This document shows positions 1 to 6,709 of a stretch of 8,385 nt of DNA, in pieces. Position numbers and translations under genes: made by a program. Under the pieces are notes generated by a model. The model was not told the DNA's origin. It did not search any database and saw only the letters and a program-made list of their open reading frames with translations. Numbering within the stretch: the first letter of the stretch is position 1; each line of letters starts with the position of its first letter. Source of the stretch: Desulfobulbaceae bacterium (GTDB lineage Bacteria > Desulfobacterota > Desulfobulbia > Desulfobulbales > Desulfocapsaceae); contig JAUVON010000103.1 in the NCBI GenBank assembly GCA_030599175.1, positions 1-8,385 of the forward strand. The letters are read 5' to 3'.

Positions 1-168
1 GCGGAAGCCGTCGGGAAAATAGGCACTGATGAGCCCAGCGTGATTGTCACTTCCTGTCCATTTTGTATGACGATGATCGAGGACGGACTCGCTGCCGGAG
101 AGACTGCGATGATAGACAAAGATATCGCTGAACTGGTTGTCGAAGCCATGGACAAATCTGATACTTGA
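1..168 (+). CDS. C-terminal end of a CCG-domain Fe-S oxidoreductase (partial, 5' end outside window)
   Basis: Frame 1 is open from the window edge to a TGA at 166-168 and gives the last 55 residues of a protein. The visible diagnostic stretch is TSCPFCMTMIEDGL (residues 18-31 of the fragment), which matches the end of the cysteine-rich CCG domain found in HdrD/GlpC-like and acyl-CoA-dehydrogenase-associated Fe-S oxidoreductases. In that family the two cysteines spaced CPFC help bind a non-cubane cluster or form the catalytic heterodisulfide-type site. The short acidic tail after it is typical of the end of these proteins. The larger part, expected to carry 4Fe-4S ferredoxin motifs and perhaps membrane helices, is not in the window, so the electron donor and acceptor cannot be named. 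It runs in the same direction as the transporter gene but is separated by 334 bp, so a shared transcript is unlikely. Confidence 0.75.
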   Translation, partial: AEAVGKIGTDEPSVIVTSCPFCMTMIEDGLAAGETAMIDKDIAELVVEAMDKSDT

Positions 169-233
169 TGCGGGTAATTTGAAGATCACCACTGTACCCG
201 GCATAACCCACTGTCACCACCCGATATGGAACA

Positions 234-247
234 GTACAATTTTGTAC
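234..247. repeat. Short palindrome GTACAA-TT-TTGTAC
   Basis: Two perfect 6-bp arms face each other across two T residues. It lies 66 bp after the Fe-S protein stop codon and about 170 bp before the promoter candidate of the transporter. It could be a protein-binding site, or simply a chance palindrome in an AT-rich spacer. It has no T tract after it, so it is not a convincing terminator. Confidence 0.3.
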
Positions 248-283
248 CGATACAAGATAACTCATTTACACTACAAAACGCTT

Positions 284-360
284 TGTAGGAGCCCAGTCCT
301 CTGGGCGATTGTTGCTCTGCAAAATGTCGATTTTATCGCCCAGAGGACTGGGCTCCTACA
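284..360. repeat. REPIN-like element: two inverted REP-type palindromes
   Basis: Two 26-bp arms (284-309 and 335-360) are perfect reverse complements separated by a 25-bp spacer. Each arm is itself a REP-like unit: it begins TGTAGGA, then GCCCAG-TCCT-CTGGGC forms a perfect 6-bp hairpin with a 4-base loop (291-306 in the left arm), and it ends GAT. A 5' GTAG tetranucleotide followed by a GC-rich palindrome is the known hallmark of REP sequences mobilised by RAYT (TnpA-REP, Y1 family) transposases, and two units in opposite orientation form a REPIN. No RAYT gene is in the window. As RNA the whole element could fold into one long stem on either strand, so it may also act as a transcription barrier between the Fe-S gene and the transporter. 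Confidence 0.75.
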
Positions 361-413
361 CACATAGTCTTTTGGTGTAGCTGAGTTTCTCAATGAAATG
401 AGAGTAGTAAAAA

Positions 414-442
414 TTGTTTGTGTCAAAAGTTGTCGATATAAC
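414..442 (+). promoter_or_regulatory. Candidate sigma70 promoter for the BCCT transporter
   Basis: TTGTTT at 414-419 and TATAAC at 437-442 are separated by exactly 17 bp, which fits the sigma70 -35/-10 pattern with good hexamers. Transcription would begin near 449, leaving a leader of about 50 bases before the start codon at 503. The region is AT-rich and lies just after the REPIN-like element. This is pattern matching only. Confidence 0.45.
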
Positions 443-502
443 ATTCTACCGCAAAAATAATTTTACCACGTTTAGACTTTAAACCCACTAACAGGAGGAA
501 GT

Positions 503-2122
503 ATGAGTAAGCCCGATACCAAATACAAAGCAGGACAAGACAATGTTCGTTTTTGGGGCTTGGATATTCACAACCCGGTCTTTCTAATCTCAGTAATAGT
601 CATTATCATCTTTCTGGTCGGTTCTGTGGTGGCAGGTGATGCTGCAGCAACATTTTTTGGTAGTTTACGAAAAAGTATCACCAGTAATTTTGACTGGTTC
701 TTTTTAATCGGCGGCAATATCTTTGTCCTCTTTTGCTTATTTCTGATTGTCTCGCCTCTGGGTAAGGTCAGACTCGGTGGTAAAGATGCGCGACCTGACT
801 ACAGTATGCTGTCCTGGTTTGCGATGTTGTTTGCTGCAGGGATGGGAATTGGTCTAATGTTTTGGAGTGTTGCGGAACCGGTAGTTTATTCTGCCGGGGT
901 TTGGGGTTATGCACCGCTCGGGGTCAGTGAAAACCGTGAGATGGCATTTGCCGTAACCATCTTTCACTGGGGCTTACACCCTTGGGCAATTTATGCCGTT
1001 GTAGGCCTGGCTTTGGCCTTTGCCACCTACAATAGAGGGTTACCGCTTACGGTTCGCTCTGCCTTTCATCCGATTTTTGGTGATGCTGTCTGGGGATGGC
1101 CAGGACATATCATTGATACATTGGCGGTTTTTGCGACCATCTTTGGTTTAGCAACTTCGCTGGGCCTGGGTGCACAGCAGGCTAACGCCGGGTTGAACTA
1201 TCTGTTTGGAGTAGCAAACAGCACGACAATCCAGACCATTTTGATCACCGTGATCACGCTTGTTGCCCTCTGTTCTGTTGTCGCCGGATTGGACAAAGGC
1301 GTTAAGCGGTTGAGTGAATTCAATATTGTCTTAGCCCTGTTGTTTATGACAGCGGTTATTGTGCTTGGACCGACGCTGGATATCTTTAAAGGTTTTGCCA
1401 CAAACACAGTCGCCTATGCAAAAAATATCATTCCACTGAGCAACTGGATCGGCCGCGAAGACACTGGATTTCTGCATGATTGGACAACGTTCTACTGGGC
1501 ATGGTGGATCGCCTGGTCACCATTTGTAGGTATGTTTATTGCGCGTGTTTCTAAAGGGAGAACCGTTAGACAATTTGTGACCTGCGTACTGATCGTACCC
1601 ACGATTGTATCGATATTATGGATGTCGGCATTCGGTGGTGCAGCTATCGACCAGGTAATCAATCAGGCCGGCAGTCTGGAAAATGCTATAGTGGTCGAAT
1701 CCAGTCCAACGGCAGATGACCCCCAGGCAACCAAAACTGTGTATAACAGTGAACTTGCCAAGCAGGTAAATGACGGCTATGCAAAAGCCATGTTCACTAT
1801 GTTCGATGGCGGTTTTCCCCTGTCGGGTCTGTTGTCTTTCATCGGTATTGTGCTGGTTATTACTTTTTTTGTCACCTCCTCTGATTCAGGCTCCCTGGTG
1901 ATCGATTCAATTACTGCCGGTGGGCTGATTGACGCGCCGGTTGCACAACGTGTGCTGTGGTGTTTGCTTGAAGGTGCGATTGCGATTGTCCTGTTATGGA
2001 GTGGTGGCCTGACCGCTCTACAGGCTGCATCCGTCGCAACCGGGTTGCCGTTTACACTGGTTCTCCTCGTCATGTGTATTGCAATTTTTAAAGGTTTAAA
2101 CAGGGACAGGAAACTCTATTAA
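503..2122 (+). CDS. BCCT-family betaine/carnitine/choline-type transporter
   Basis: This 539-residue inner-membrane protein is a secondary transporter for quaternary ammonium solutes, as used for osmoprotection or to supply methylated amines for catabolism. The family signature is plain: GMGIG at 113-117, followed by LMFWSVAEP in the next residues; an aromatic box W156-x4-W161-x2-Y164 in the fourth helix, matching the known BetP substrate cage spacing; YWAWWIAWSPFVG at 331-343, continuing into the conserved IARVSKGRT; and FFVTSSDSGS at 455-464, matching the Thr-Ser pair of the BetP sodium site. GMGIG and the Thr-Ser pair favour sodium coupling over the exchange mode of CaiT. About twelve hydrophobic segments are visible, and the hydrophilic loop at about 385-428 is probably external. 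The protein stops about ten residues after the last helix, so it lacks the long osmosensing tail of BetP. The start is set by AGGAGG about five bases upstream. The methyltransferase gene next door suggests a catabolic role. The exact substrate cannot be told. Confidence 0.95.
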   Translation: MSKPDTKYKAGQDNVRFWGLDIHNPVFLISVIVIIIFLVGSVVAGDAAATFFGSLRKSITSNFDWFFLIGGNIFVLFCLFLIVSPLGKVRLGGKDARPDYSMLSWFAMLFAAGMGIGLMFWSVAEPVVYSAGVWGYAPLGVSENREMAFAVTIFHWGLHPWAIYAVVGLALAFATYNRGLPLTVRSAFHPIFGDAVWGWPGHIIDTLAVFATIFGLATSLGLGAQQANAGLNYLFGVANSTTIQTILITVITLVALCSVVAGLDKGVKRLSEFNIVLALLFMTAVIVLGPTLDIFKGFATNTVAYAKNIIPLSNWIGREDTGFLHDWTTFYWAWWIAWSPFVGMFIARVSKGRTVRQFVTCVLIVPTIVSILWMSAFGGAAIDQVINQAGSLENAIVVESSPTADDPQATKTVYNSELAKQVNDGYAKAMFTMFDGGFPLSGLLSFIGIVLVITFFVTSSDSGSLVIDSITAGGLIDAPVAQRVLWCLLEGAIAIVLLWSGGLTALQAASVATGLPFTLVLLVMCIAIFKGLNRDRKLY

Positions 2123-2173
2123 TGATGCTATTGAGTTAGGATCTTCGCGATGTCTCGTCAGTTTGCCAACTTG

Positions 2174-2206
2174 CCTGAGCGACCCAGAAATGTTCGATCG
2201 TTCAGG
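2174..2206 (+). other. Imperfect stem-loop between transporter and methyltransferase genes
   Basis: CCTGAGCGA (2174-2182) can pair with TCGTTCAGG (2198-2206) over nine positions with one G-U pair, leaving a 15-base loop. There is no T tract afterwards, so it is not a standard terminator. It could attenuate or protect a transcript that spans the 164-bp gap between the two genes. Confidence 0.25.
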
Positions 2207-2286
2207 TGAAATAAAATGAGTGTGAGGGCTCTACTTCTCAAGAGCGGCTAACGAATTAAAAGAAAATTCCACAAGAGGGACTGGAC

Positions 2287-3741
2287 ATGAGTGAAAGAGC
2301 ACGAGAAAACCTGGACAAGGCATTGGAGTTGGAAAATGGCTTTGATTTCAGGGAAGCAAAGGCTATTTATGAAGACCTTAAGCAAAACGATATTCCAGAT
2401 AATATCACTCAGGTTGTGAACTTTCGCCTTGAGGATATGGATCATCTCATTGCAGAAAAAGAAACGTACAAAAGGATTCATGACAATGGCAAGAAAGTTC
2501 TATCCGGAATTGGTATGAATATCGCCGAAAGTGCTGAATTAATGGAAATTTTGATGGAAGCGGATGCCATTGACTTTGACAAAGAATCCGCCGTTTTTAT
2601 TCCGATCAAAGACACTTATATTGAGGATTGTCTGGATAAATGCCCAAGAAACTGGCCTGGAGATCCTGGGAAAAACACTTTTGGCACTGGAGCCACCCCT
2701 CCGTTTTTAAAGAGACCAGGTGATAATGAATTGCGCCAGGCTTCTCACTCAGAATTTGAAGATATCGTTCGTGTAGTTGGACAGAATGAGGATATGATCG
2801 GTATCTTCAGCCTGCCTGTCGCTACAGATAAAAGTATTACGGCGTTCGAAGTTGCCCAGCTCATGGAAAAAGGGTATTCGGGGCTCAAGATGACCGCGAC
2901 AAAGGGGTTTTCTGACGATGAAATGGGGTTTCTTGCCGGCAAAGATCATTGGGTGGATGGTACCAGTCTTATCACCTCTCTCTCTCCCATGAGTACAATG
3001 GTCTCACCATTTTTGAGAAGTGCCCGCAGCGGTGCAAACCTGCTTCTTCTGGACTTGACCATGGCAGGTTCATCGGGACCCGGCAGCCCTGAAGCTTTAC
3101 TCACCCAGATTCATGCACAGGTTCTCTTCATGATGGTAATTGCCCAGACGGTTAATCCAGGAGTTCTCTGTCTGCACGGCGGTATTCCCGGTGTTACAGA
3201 TGCTGGTGGGGACCTGTCCTACAGTTCCCCGTATCAGCCCTTAATCAATGCAGCGATGGCAAGGGTGAACAACTGGATAACACAACTTCCATCGGCGCAA
3301 TCAGGTGGCAGTACGAGCATTACTGAACTAACGAGTGAGGCAGTTTTTGAATCGGAACTCAGCAGGAATACTCTTAGGAAATATGGTGTTCACATTATTC
3401 GGCATGCAATGGGCGCTTTAGGCAGCCTCAATTTCTTCAGTCTTGAAAAGTTTGAAGAAGATTGCGAACGAGAACGAAAAAACTCTAAACTCTTTGCAAC
3501 CGCACCAGTTGATAAAGGTATTATTCCGCTTTACACTCCTGCTGACCAAGAAGCTATGGAAGGCATCAAAGAAATTGCGGAAAAGGGCGGGCCAAAAAAT
3601 GCGGAGCACACCCTTAGGAAAGTTGACTCATTTATTAACTGGGAAAACTCTATCAATGAGGCTGCCCAAAATAAACTCTACTATCCAAACATCAACGATA
3701 CGGTTATAGAGATGATAGGCAAAGGGACTATGGTACCGTGA
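2287..3741 (+). CDS. MttB-superfamily methyltransferase, non-pyrrolysine type
   Basis: This 484-residue protein belongs to the trimethylamine methyltransferase (MttB) superfamily, cytosolic TIM-barrel enzymes that move a methyl group from a methylated or quaternary amine to a cognate corrinoid protein. Family landmarks are IHDNGKKVLSGIGMNI (64-79), FGTGATPPFL (132-141), FSLPV (174-178), LTMAGSSGPGSPEALLTQIH (257-276), VIAQTVNPG (284-292) and SPYQPLINAAMARVNNW (314-330) leading to LPSAQSGGSTS (334-344). In pyrrolysine-type MttB the amber-encoded residue follows a similar LPS segment. Aligned by eye, that position is Gly341 (GGC at 3307-3309), and there is no in-frame TAG. This places it with the MtgB-like enzymes that use glycine betaine, proline betaine or carnitine. 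Residues 1-60 are charged, probably helical, and somewhat long for the family. AAGAGGGA lies about eight bases before the ATG. The transporter upstream fits substrate supply. No corrinoid protein or reductive activator is adjacent. The substrate is unknown. Confidence 0.88.
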   Translation: MSERARENLDKALELENGFDFREAKAIYEDLKQNDIPDNITQVVNFRLEDMDHLIAEKETYKRIHDNGKKVLSGIGMNIAESAELMEILMEADAIDFDKESAVFIPIKDTYIEDCLDKCPRNWPGDPGKNTFGTGATPPFLKRPGDNELRQASHSEFEDIVRVVGQNEDMIGIFSLPVATDKSITAFEVAQLMEKGYSGLKMTATKGFSDDEMGFLAGKDHWVDGTSLITSLSPMSTMVSPFLRSARSGANLLLLDLTMAGSSGPGSPEALLTQIHAQVLFMMVIAQTVNPGVLCLHGGIPGVTDAGGDLSYSSPYQPLINAAMARVNNWITQLPSAQSGGSTSITELTSEAVFESELSRNTLRKYGVHIIRHAMGALGSLNFFSLEKFEEDCERERKNSKLFATAPVDKGIIPLYTPADQEAMEGIKEIAEKGGPKNAEHTLRKVDSFINWENSINEAAQNKLYYPNINDTVIEMIGKGTMVP

Positions 3742-3805
3742 CCTTTAAAAATACAAGTCAGAACAATCAGTAGAATCTCACCTGCTTTCAGGCATTGCTA
3801 TTCTG

Positions 3806-3845
3806 TTATCCCGTCATTCCCATATAGGCGAAAATGACGGGATAA
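3806..3845. repeat. 13-bp perfect inverted repeat, degenerate GTCATTCCC-type dispersed repeat or terminator
   Basis: TTATCCCGTCATT (3806-3818) and its exact reverse complement (3833-3845) flank a 14-base loop. The CCGTCATTCCC...GAAAATGACGG core resembles the widespread small bacterial repeat built on GTCATTCCCGCG...CGGGAATGAC, with the inner arms decayed. It sits 64 bp after the methyltransferase stop and 22 bp before the next start, so it may end transcription of the first unit. It lacks a clear T tract, so termination is uncertain. Confidence 0.55.
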
Positions 3846-3867
3846 TGATAAATTTCGAGATATTTGT

Positions 3868-4893
3868 ATGCGCATACTCCATGTGGCAAATTTCAGCACG
3901 CATAAGTACGGCACAAATTTCTACTCAACCGATCGAAAAATATCTGCAGGTTTGACACGGAACGGCCATTTTGTCTATGATTTCAGTTACAGGGATATCA
4001 GTCGCAGCGAATCCGTTTTCAAAACGACTAAATTCGGTACAAGTACAGTCAATAAAAAGCTACTTGAAACCTGTGACGCCCTCTGTCCCCACCTGCTCCT
4101 TCTTGGCCATTCAGAACTGATCAAAACCTCTACCCTGAAGACAGTTAAACAGCGGCATCCTGAAATTAAAATCGGTCTCTGGTATGTAGACGCTCTGTTC
4201 AACAAAGAAAGAACCCGTCATCTTTTTGACAGGCTTAAAAGTATCGACATTGTTTTTGCTACAACCTCCGGTAGTTACCTACAACAATATGTGGCAGAGA
4301 AAACCATTGCGGCCTTTATCCCCAATATGGTTGATACGGCGATAGAATCATATAAAACCTTTGGCAACTCAACCTTTGACCATGATTTTATATTCTGCGG
4401 CCGTGATTCCAGCGTGCCCAAAAGGCGTCAATTCCTGCAGGATCTCCAGCAGGAAGCCGAGAAAGAGATGCGATGCTCCTTTAAGGGCTGCCTGGGAAAC
4501 AGTTTTGTATACGGATTCGATTACCTGCACCTGCTCTCCCGTGCAAAAATGGGCTTGAACATCAGCCGCAGGAATGATGTCACTCTTTATTCTTCCGACA
4601 GATTAACTCAACTTACAGGTAATGGCCTGCTCACGTTCTGTCCTGAGATTCCTAAAATGGAGCTGCTTTTTTCCACCGATGAAATCGTCTACTTCAAAGA
4701 TCTTGATGATTTGCTGTCCAAACTGATCTATTTCCATAGACACCCTGAAGAAGGAAGACAAATTGCGGAGCAGGGGTGGCAAAGAGCACATTCCTCATAC
4801 AATGCCGGCAGGGTAACACGATATATGCTGGAAAGATTGTTCGACCAGCCTCTCTCCTCGGATTATGAATGGAAGGATGAACTCTTTCAATAA
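3868..4893 (+). CDS. CgeB-like glycosyltransferase (GT-B fold)
   Basis: This 341-residue cytosolic protein looks like a nucleotide-sugar-dependent glycosyltransferase of the CgeB/DUF3880-type group. The N-terminal domain begins MRILHVANFS, a typical first Rossmann strand, followed by SAGLTRNGHFVYDFSYRD, which resembles the conserved start of CgeB-like proteins. The second domain carries FIFCGR (174-179), AKMGLNIS (226-233), SSDRLTQLTGNGLLTF (242-257), and a DLDDLLSKLIYFHRHPEEGR run (278-297) followed by IAEQGW. In this family the SDR...GxGL and the HPEER-like segments form the C-terminal donor-binding region. The acceptor and sugar are unknown. Only a weak GAGA lies eight bases before the ATG, so the start is chosen from the family-like N-terminus. 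It is 25 bp from the next glycosyltransferase, and the pair is probably cotranscribed for surface polysaccharide or lipopolysaccharide synthesis. Confidence 0.82.
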   Translation: MRILHVANFSTHKYGTNFYSTDRKISAGLTRNGHFVYDFSYRDISRSESVFKTTKFGTSTVNKKLLETCDALCPHLLLLGHSELIKTSTLKTVKQRHPEIKIGLWYVDALFNKERTRHLFDRLKSIDIVFATTSGSYLQQYVAEKTIAAFIPNMVDTAIESYKTFGNSTFDHDFIFCGRDSSVPKRRQFLQDLQQEAEKEMRCSFKGCLGNSFVYGFDYLHLLSRAKMGLNISRRNDVTLYSSDRLTQLTGNGLLTFCPEIPKMELLFSTDEIVYFKDLDDLLSKLIYFHRHPEEGRQIAEQGWQRAHSSYNAGRVTRYMLERLFDQPLSSDYEWKDELFQ

Positions 4894-4918
4894 CTCCCTT
4901 ATCCCTTTTTAGTGCCCT

Positions 4919-6034
4919 ATGAACATCCTTATGATTTCCACCGACTACCCGCCTGTTCCAGGGGGTATTTCCGCACATGTGTATGAGCTCTCAAAAGCAC
5001 TTGTAACTGCAGGTAACAAGGTGTCGCTGATCACCAGGAAAAGAAAGAATGAACCTGTCGGATCGGCTGCCGGCGATATAGATATCTACACAGTACCATT
5101 GTCATTATCGACTCTGATTTATGGTTTACAGATAAGAAAGTTTGTGAGAAAGATGCTGCCCCGGATCCAACCGGACATCATTCACATTCATGGCATGCTG
5201 CCCCTGGAATGGTATAATATCACTCATATACCTCTGGCCTATACCAATCATACTTCCGGCTACCTGAAACGTATCAGAAAGGGGGGGCTTCGCAGGATGA
5301 CAATGCTCAAAAGACATCTGAGAAGACCAGATCTTTTTCTGGCCCCCAGTAAAGAACTTCTAATTGTGCCCTTTGACATCCCCGGAAGAAAACTTTTTAT
5401 TCCAAACGGTGTTGACGGATCCAAGTTTCTCTTCAACGAGGAAAAAAGATTGCAGATCCGTCGTCAACTTGGAATCGATGAAGAAGAAATCGTTGCAATC
5501 ATAACCAGGAGACTTGTAGATAAAAATGGTGTTATCTATCTTGCCAGGGCGACCGGGCTTTTACAAAATAAAGAAATTCGCTTTATCATCATCGGAGATG
5601 GACCGGAAAGAAGGCCAGTGGAAGCGGAATTCAAAAAACATTGCGGAAAAAGAGCAATTTTCCTGGGCAACAAGAGCCATGAGGAGATCATTGCCTACTA
5701 TAGTGCAGCAGATTTCTCAGTACTCCCCTCGCTGATGGAAGCCACCTCCATCAGCGGGCTTGAGGCGATGGCCGCGGGCCTACCGCTTGTCGGCACAAAA
5801 GTTGGCGGGATTCCTGAACTGATCCGAAACGGGATCAACGGTTATCTCTGCAACCCTCAGGATCCGAGCGATCTGGCAGAAAAAATAGATTTGCTACTCA
5901 ATGAAGACTTTCCAGCCTATGGAAAAAACTCGAGAAAGGCGGTGGAAAAAAACTTTGACTGGTCCATAATTGCCCGGAAAACATATGATGCTTACACCAC
6001 AATAGTCAACAATGATGATTTTGTAAAAACCTGA
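4919..6034 (+). CDS. GT4-family glycosyltransferase
   Basis: This 371-residue protein is a retaining glycosyltransferase with a GT-B fold. The N-terminal acceptor domain opens MNILMISTDYPPVPGGIS, the usual strand plus glycine-rich loop of family GT4, and includes PDIIHIHG (85-92) and APSKELL (142-148). The C-terminal donor domain has IPNGVD (161-166), RRLVDKNG (197-204) with the Arg/Lys pair that normally binds the nucleotide-sugar phosphates, FIIIGDGPE (222-230), and the EX7E motif at E274 and E282 inside SLMEATSISGLEAMAAGLPL, followed by VGGIPELI. All key residues are present, so it should be active. No clear ribosome binding site precedes the ATG, and translation may depend on the gene ending 25 bp upstream. 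It probably adds a sugar to a lipid- or polysaccharide-linked acceptor at the inner membrane. Donor and acceptor cannot be named. Confidence 0.92.
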   Translation: MNILMISTDYPPVPGGISAHVYELSKALVTAGNKVSLITRKRKNEPVGSAAGDIDIYTVPLSLSTLIYGLQIRKFVRKMLPRIQPDIIHIHGMLPLEWYNITHIPLAYTNHTSGYLKRIRKGGLRRMTMLKRHLRRPDLFLAPSKELLIVPFDIPGRKLFIPNGVDGSKFLFNEEKRLQIRRQLGIDEEEIVAIITRRLVDKNGVIYLARATGLLQNKEIRFIIIGDGPERRPVEAEFKKHCGKRAIFLGNKSHEEIIAYYSAADFSVLPSLMEATSISGLEAMAAGLPLVGTKVGGIPELIRNGINGYLCNPQDPSDLAEKIDLLLNEDFPAYGKNSRKAVEKNFDWSIIARKTYDAYTTIVNNDDFVKT

Positions 6035-6057
6035 GTTTTCCCTGTTTTCAGTCAGGG
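6030..6057. terminator. Possible weak hairpin between convergent genes
   Basis: Two alternative small stems fit here: CCCTG (6040-6044) with CAGGG (6053-6057), or CCTGA (6030-6034) with TCAGG (6052-6056). They occupy the 17-bp gap between the glycosyltransferase stop and the minus-strand isomerase stop, where a two-way terminator would be expected. Stems are only five pairs and lack a proper T tract, so this is a weak call. Confidence 0.25.
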
Positions 6058-6486
6058 AGTCGTACAATCCACCAGCTCGATAGAAAAGATCAGTTCTTCA
6101 CCGGCAAGAGGAGGATTGGCATCAAGGGTAACATCTTTTTCATCTACATTGACCACCACAACACGAACCACTTCACCATTCATTCCCCCCATTTCCAGCT
6201 TCATTCCCACCTCCGGGGTAAGATCAGACGGAACCTGCTCAACAGGTACAACCATCATCATCTCATCCCTCCGTTCTCCATAGGCTTTTTCAACCGGAAT
6301 CTGAACCACCTTGGAATCACCTATATTCATACCGATCATGGCCTCATCAAACCCCTGGATAACCTGGCCGCTGCCAACAACAAATTCTAATGGCTTTTTT
6401 CCTTCGGAACTATCGAAAACAGTACCATCAACAAGAGTCCCTTTGTAGTTAACTTTAACACTATCCCCTTTCTTTACTTCAATCAC
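6052..6486 (-). CDS. SlyD-like FKBP-type peptidyl-prolyl isomerase
   Basis: The product is a 144-residue cytosolic FKBP-type cis-trans prolyl isomerase with chaperone activity. The FKBP part shows VNYKGTL (12-18), DGTVFDSS (20-27), FVVGSGQVIQGFDEAMIGM (35-53) and AYGER (69-73). An inserted-in-flap domain follows, from VPVEQVPSDL to about residue 123, and the chain returns with NPPLAGEEL (124-132), the SlyD/SlpA signature in which the usual NHPLAG has His replaced by Pro. There is no His/Cys-rich metal-binding tail, unlike Escherichia coli SlyD. The start is taken as GTG at 6484-6486, because AAAGGAG (plus-strand 6494-6500) sits seven bases before it. A longer reading from GTG at 6507 adds seven residues but has no such site, and its codons would contain the Shine-Dalgarno sequence. 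The gene converges on the glycosyltransferase and diverges from the flavoprotein, so it is probably a single-gene housekeeping unit. Confidence 0.92.
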   Translation of the reverse strand: MIEVKKGDSVKVNYKGTLVDGTVFDSSEGKKPLEFVVGSGQVIQGFDEAMIGMNIGDSKVVQIPVEKAYGERRDEMMMVVPVEQVPSDLTPEVGMKLEMGGMNGEVVRVVVVNVDEKDVTLDANPPLAGEELIFSIELVDCTTP

Positions 6487-6493
6487 TTTTATG

Positions 6494-6500
6494 CTCCTTT
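6494..6500 (-). promoter_or_regulatory. Ribosome binding site that sets the isomerase start
   Basis: On the minus strand AAAGGAG lies seven bases before GTG at 6484-6486. This strong site inside the longer open frame is the reason for preferring the shorter protein. Confidence 0.65.
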
Positions 6501-6709
6501 CAGCCACATGGGCTCTACCGGTTTAATCTCAAAAAATGTTCAGTGCTCAGCAGCACCATTCTTCCTTTCAAACCCTACCTGTAAACATGATCTGAAAAAG
6601 TTCAACTACTCTCAAGAAAGATGGGCTTTTGAAGAGAATGTTTCTATAATAATGCTCGCAGACACTGACAGGCCGAATTATACACTAGTAAAAAGAACAG
6701 CGAGCCCAT

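Larger units (their letters stand above)
169..502. other. Intergenic region with paired palindromes and a promoter
   Basis: This 334-bp stretch has no convincing gene. A reading frame open at 137-367 runs through the inverted repeats and resembles no known protein. From left to right it holds a 14-bp palindrome (234-247), a REPIN-like structure (284-360) whose left end also overlaps a second small hairpin (CTACAAA at 271-277 with TTTGTAG at 282-288), a candidate promoter (414-442) and the transporter ribosome binding site just before 503. Confidence 0.6.

Noticed and set aside
284..360. CRISPR repeats
   Set aside because: There are only two copies, they are in opposite orientation, and each unit is a REP-type palindrome. 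No further repeats or cas genes were seen.
137..367. 76-codon plus-strand open frame
   Set aside because: It overlaps the end of the Fe-S gene and runs through the REPIN-like palindromes. It has no recognisable domain.
2151..2210. 19-codon ORF between transporter and methyltransferase
   Set aside because: It has no ribosome binding site and spans the imperfect stem-loop, so it is probably chance.
3307..3309. Possible pyrrolysine site in the methyltransferase
   Set aside because: The codon at the aligned position is GGC (Gly), and the whole reading frame from 2287 to the TGA at 3741 has no internal TAG.
6645..6650. TATAAT box upstream of the flavoprotein gene
   Set aside because: The hexamer is perfect, but no acceptable -35 lies 16-18 bp before it (the sequence there is around TGGGCT), and TTGAAG is only 10 bp away. 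It is not enough for a promoter call.
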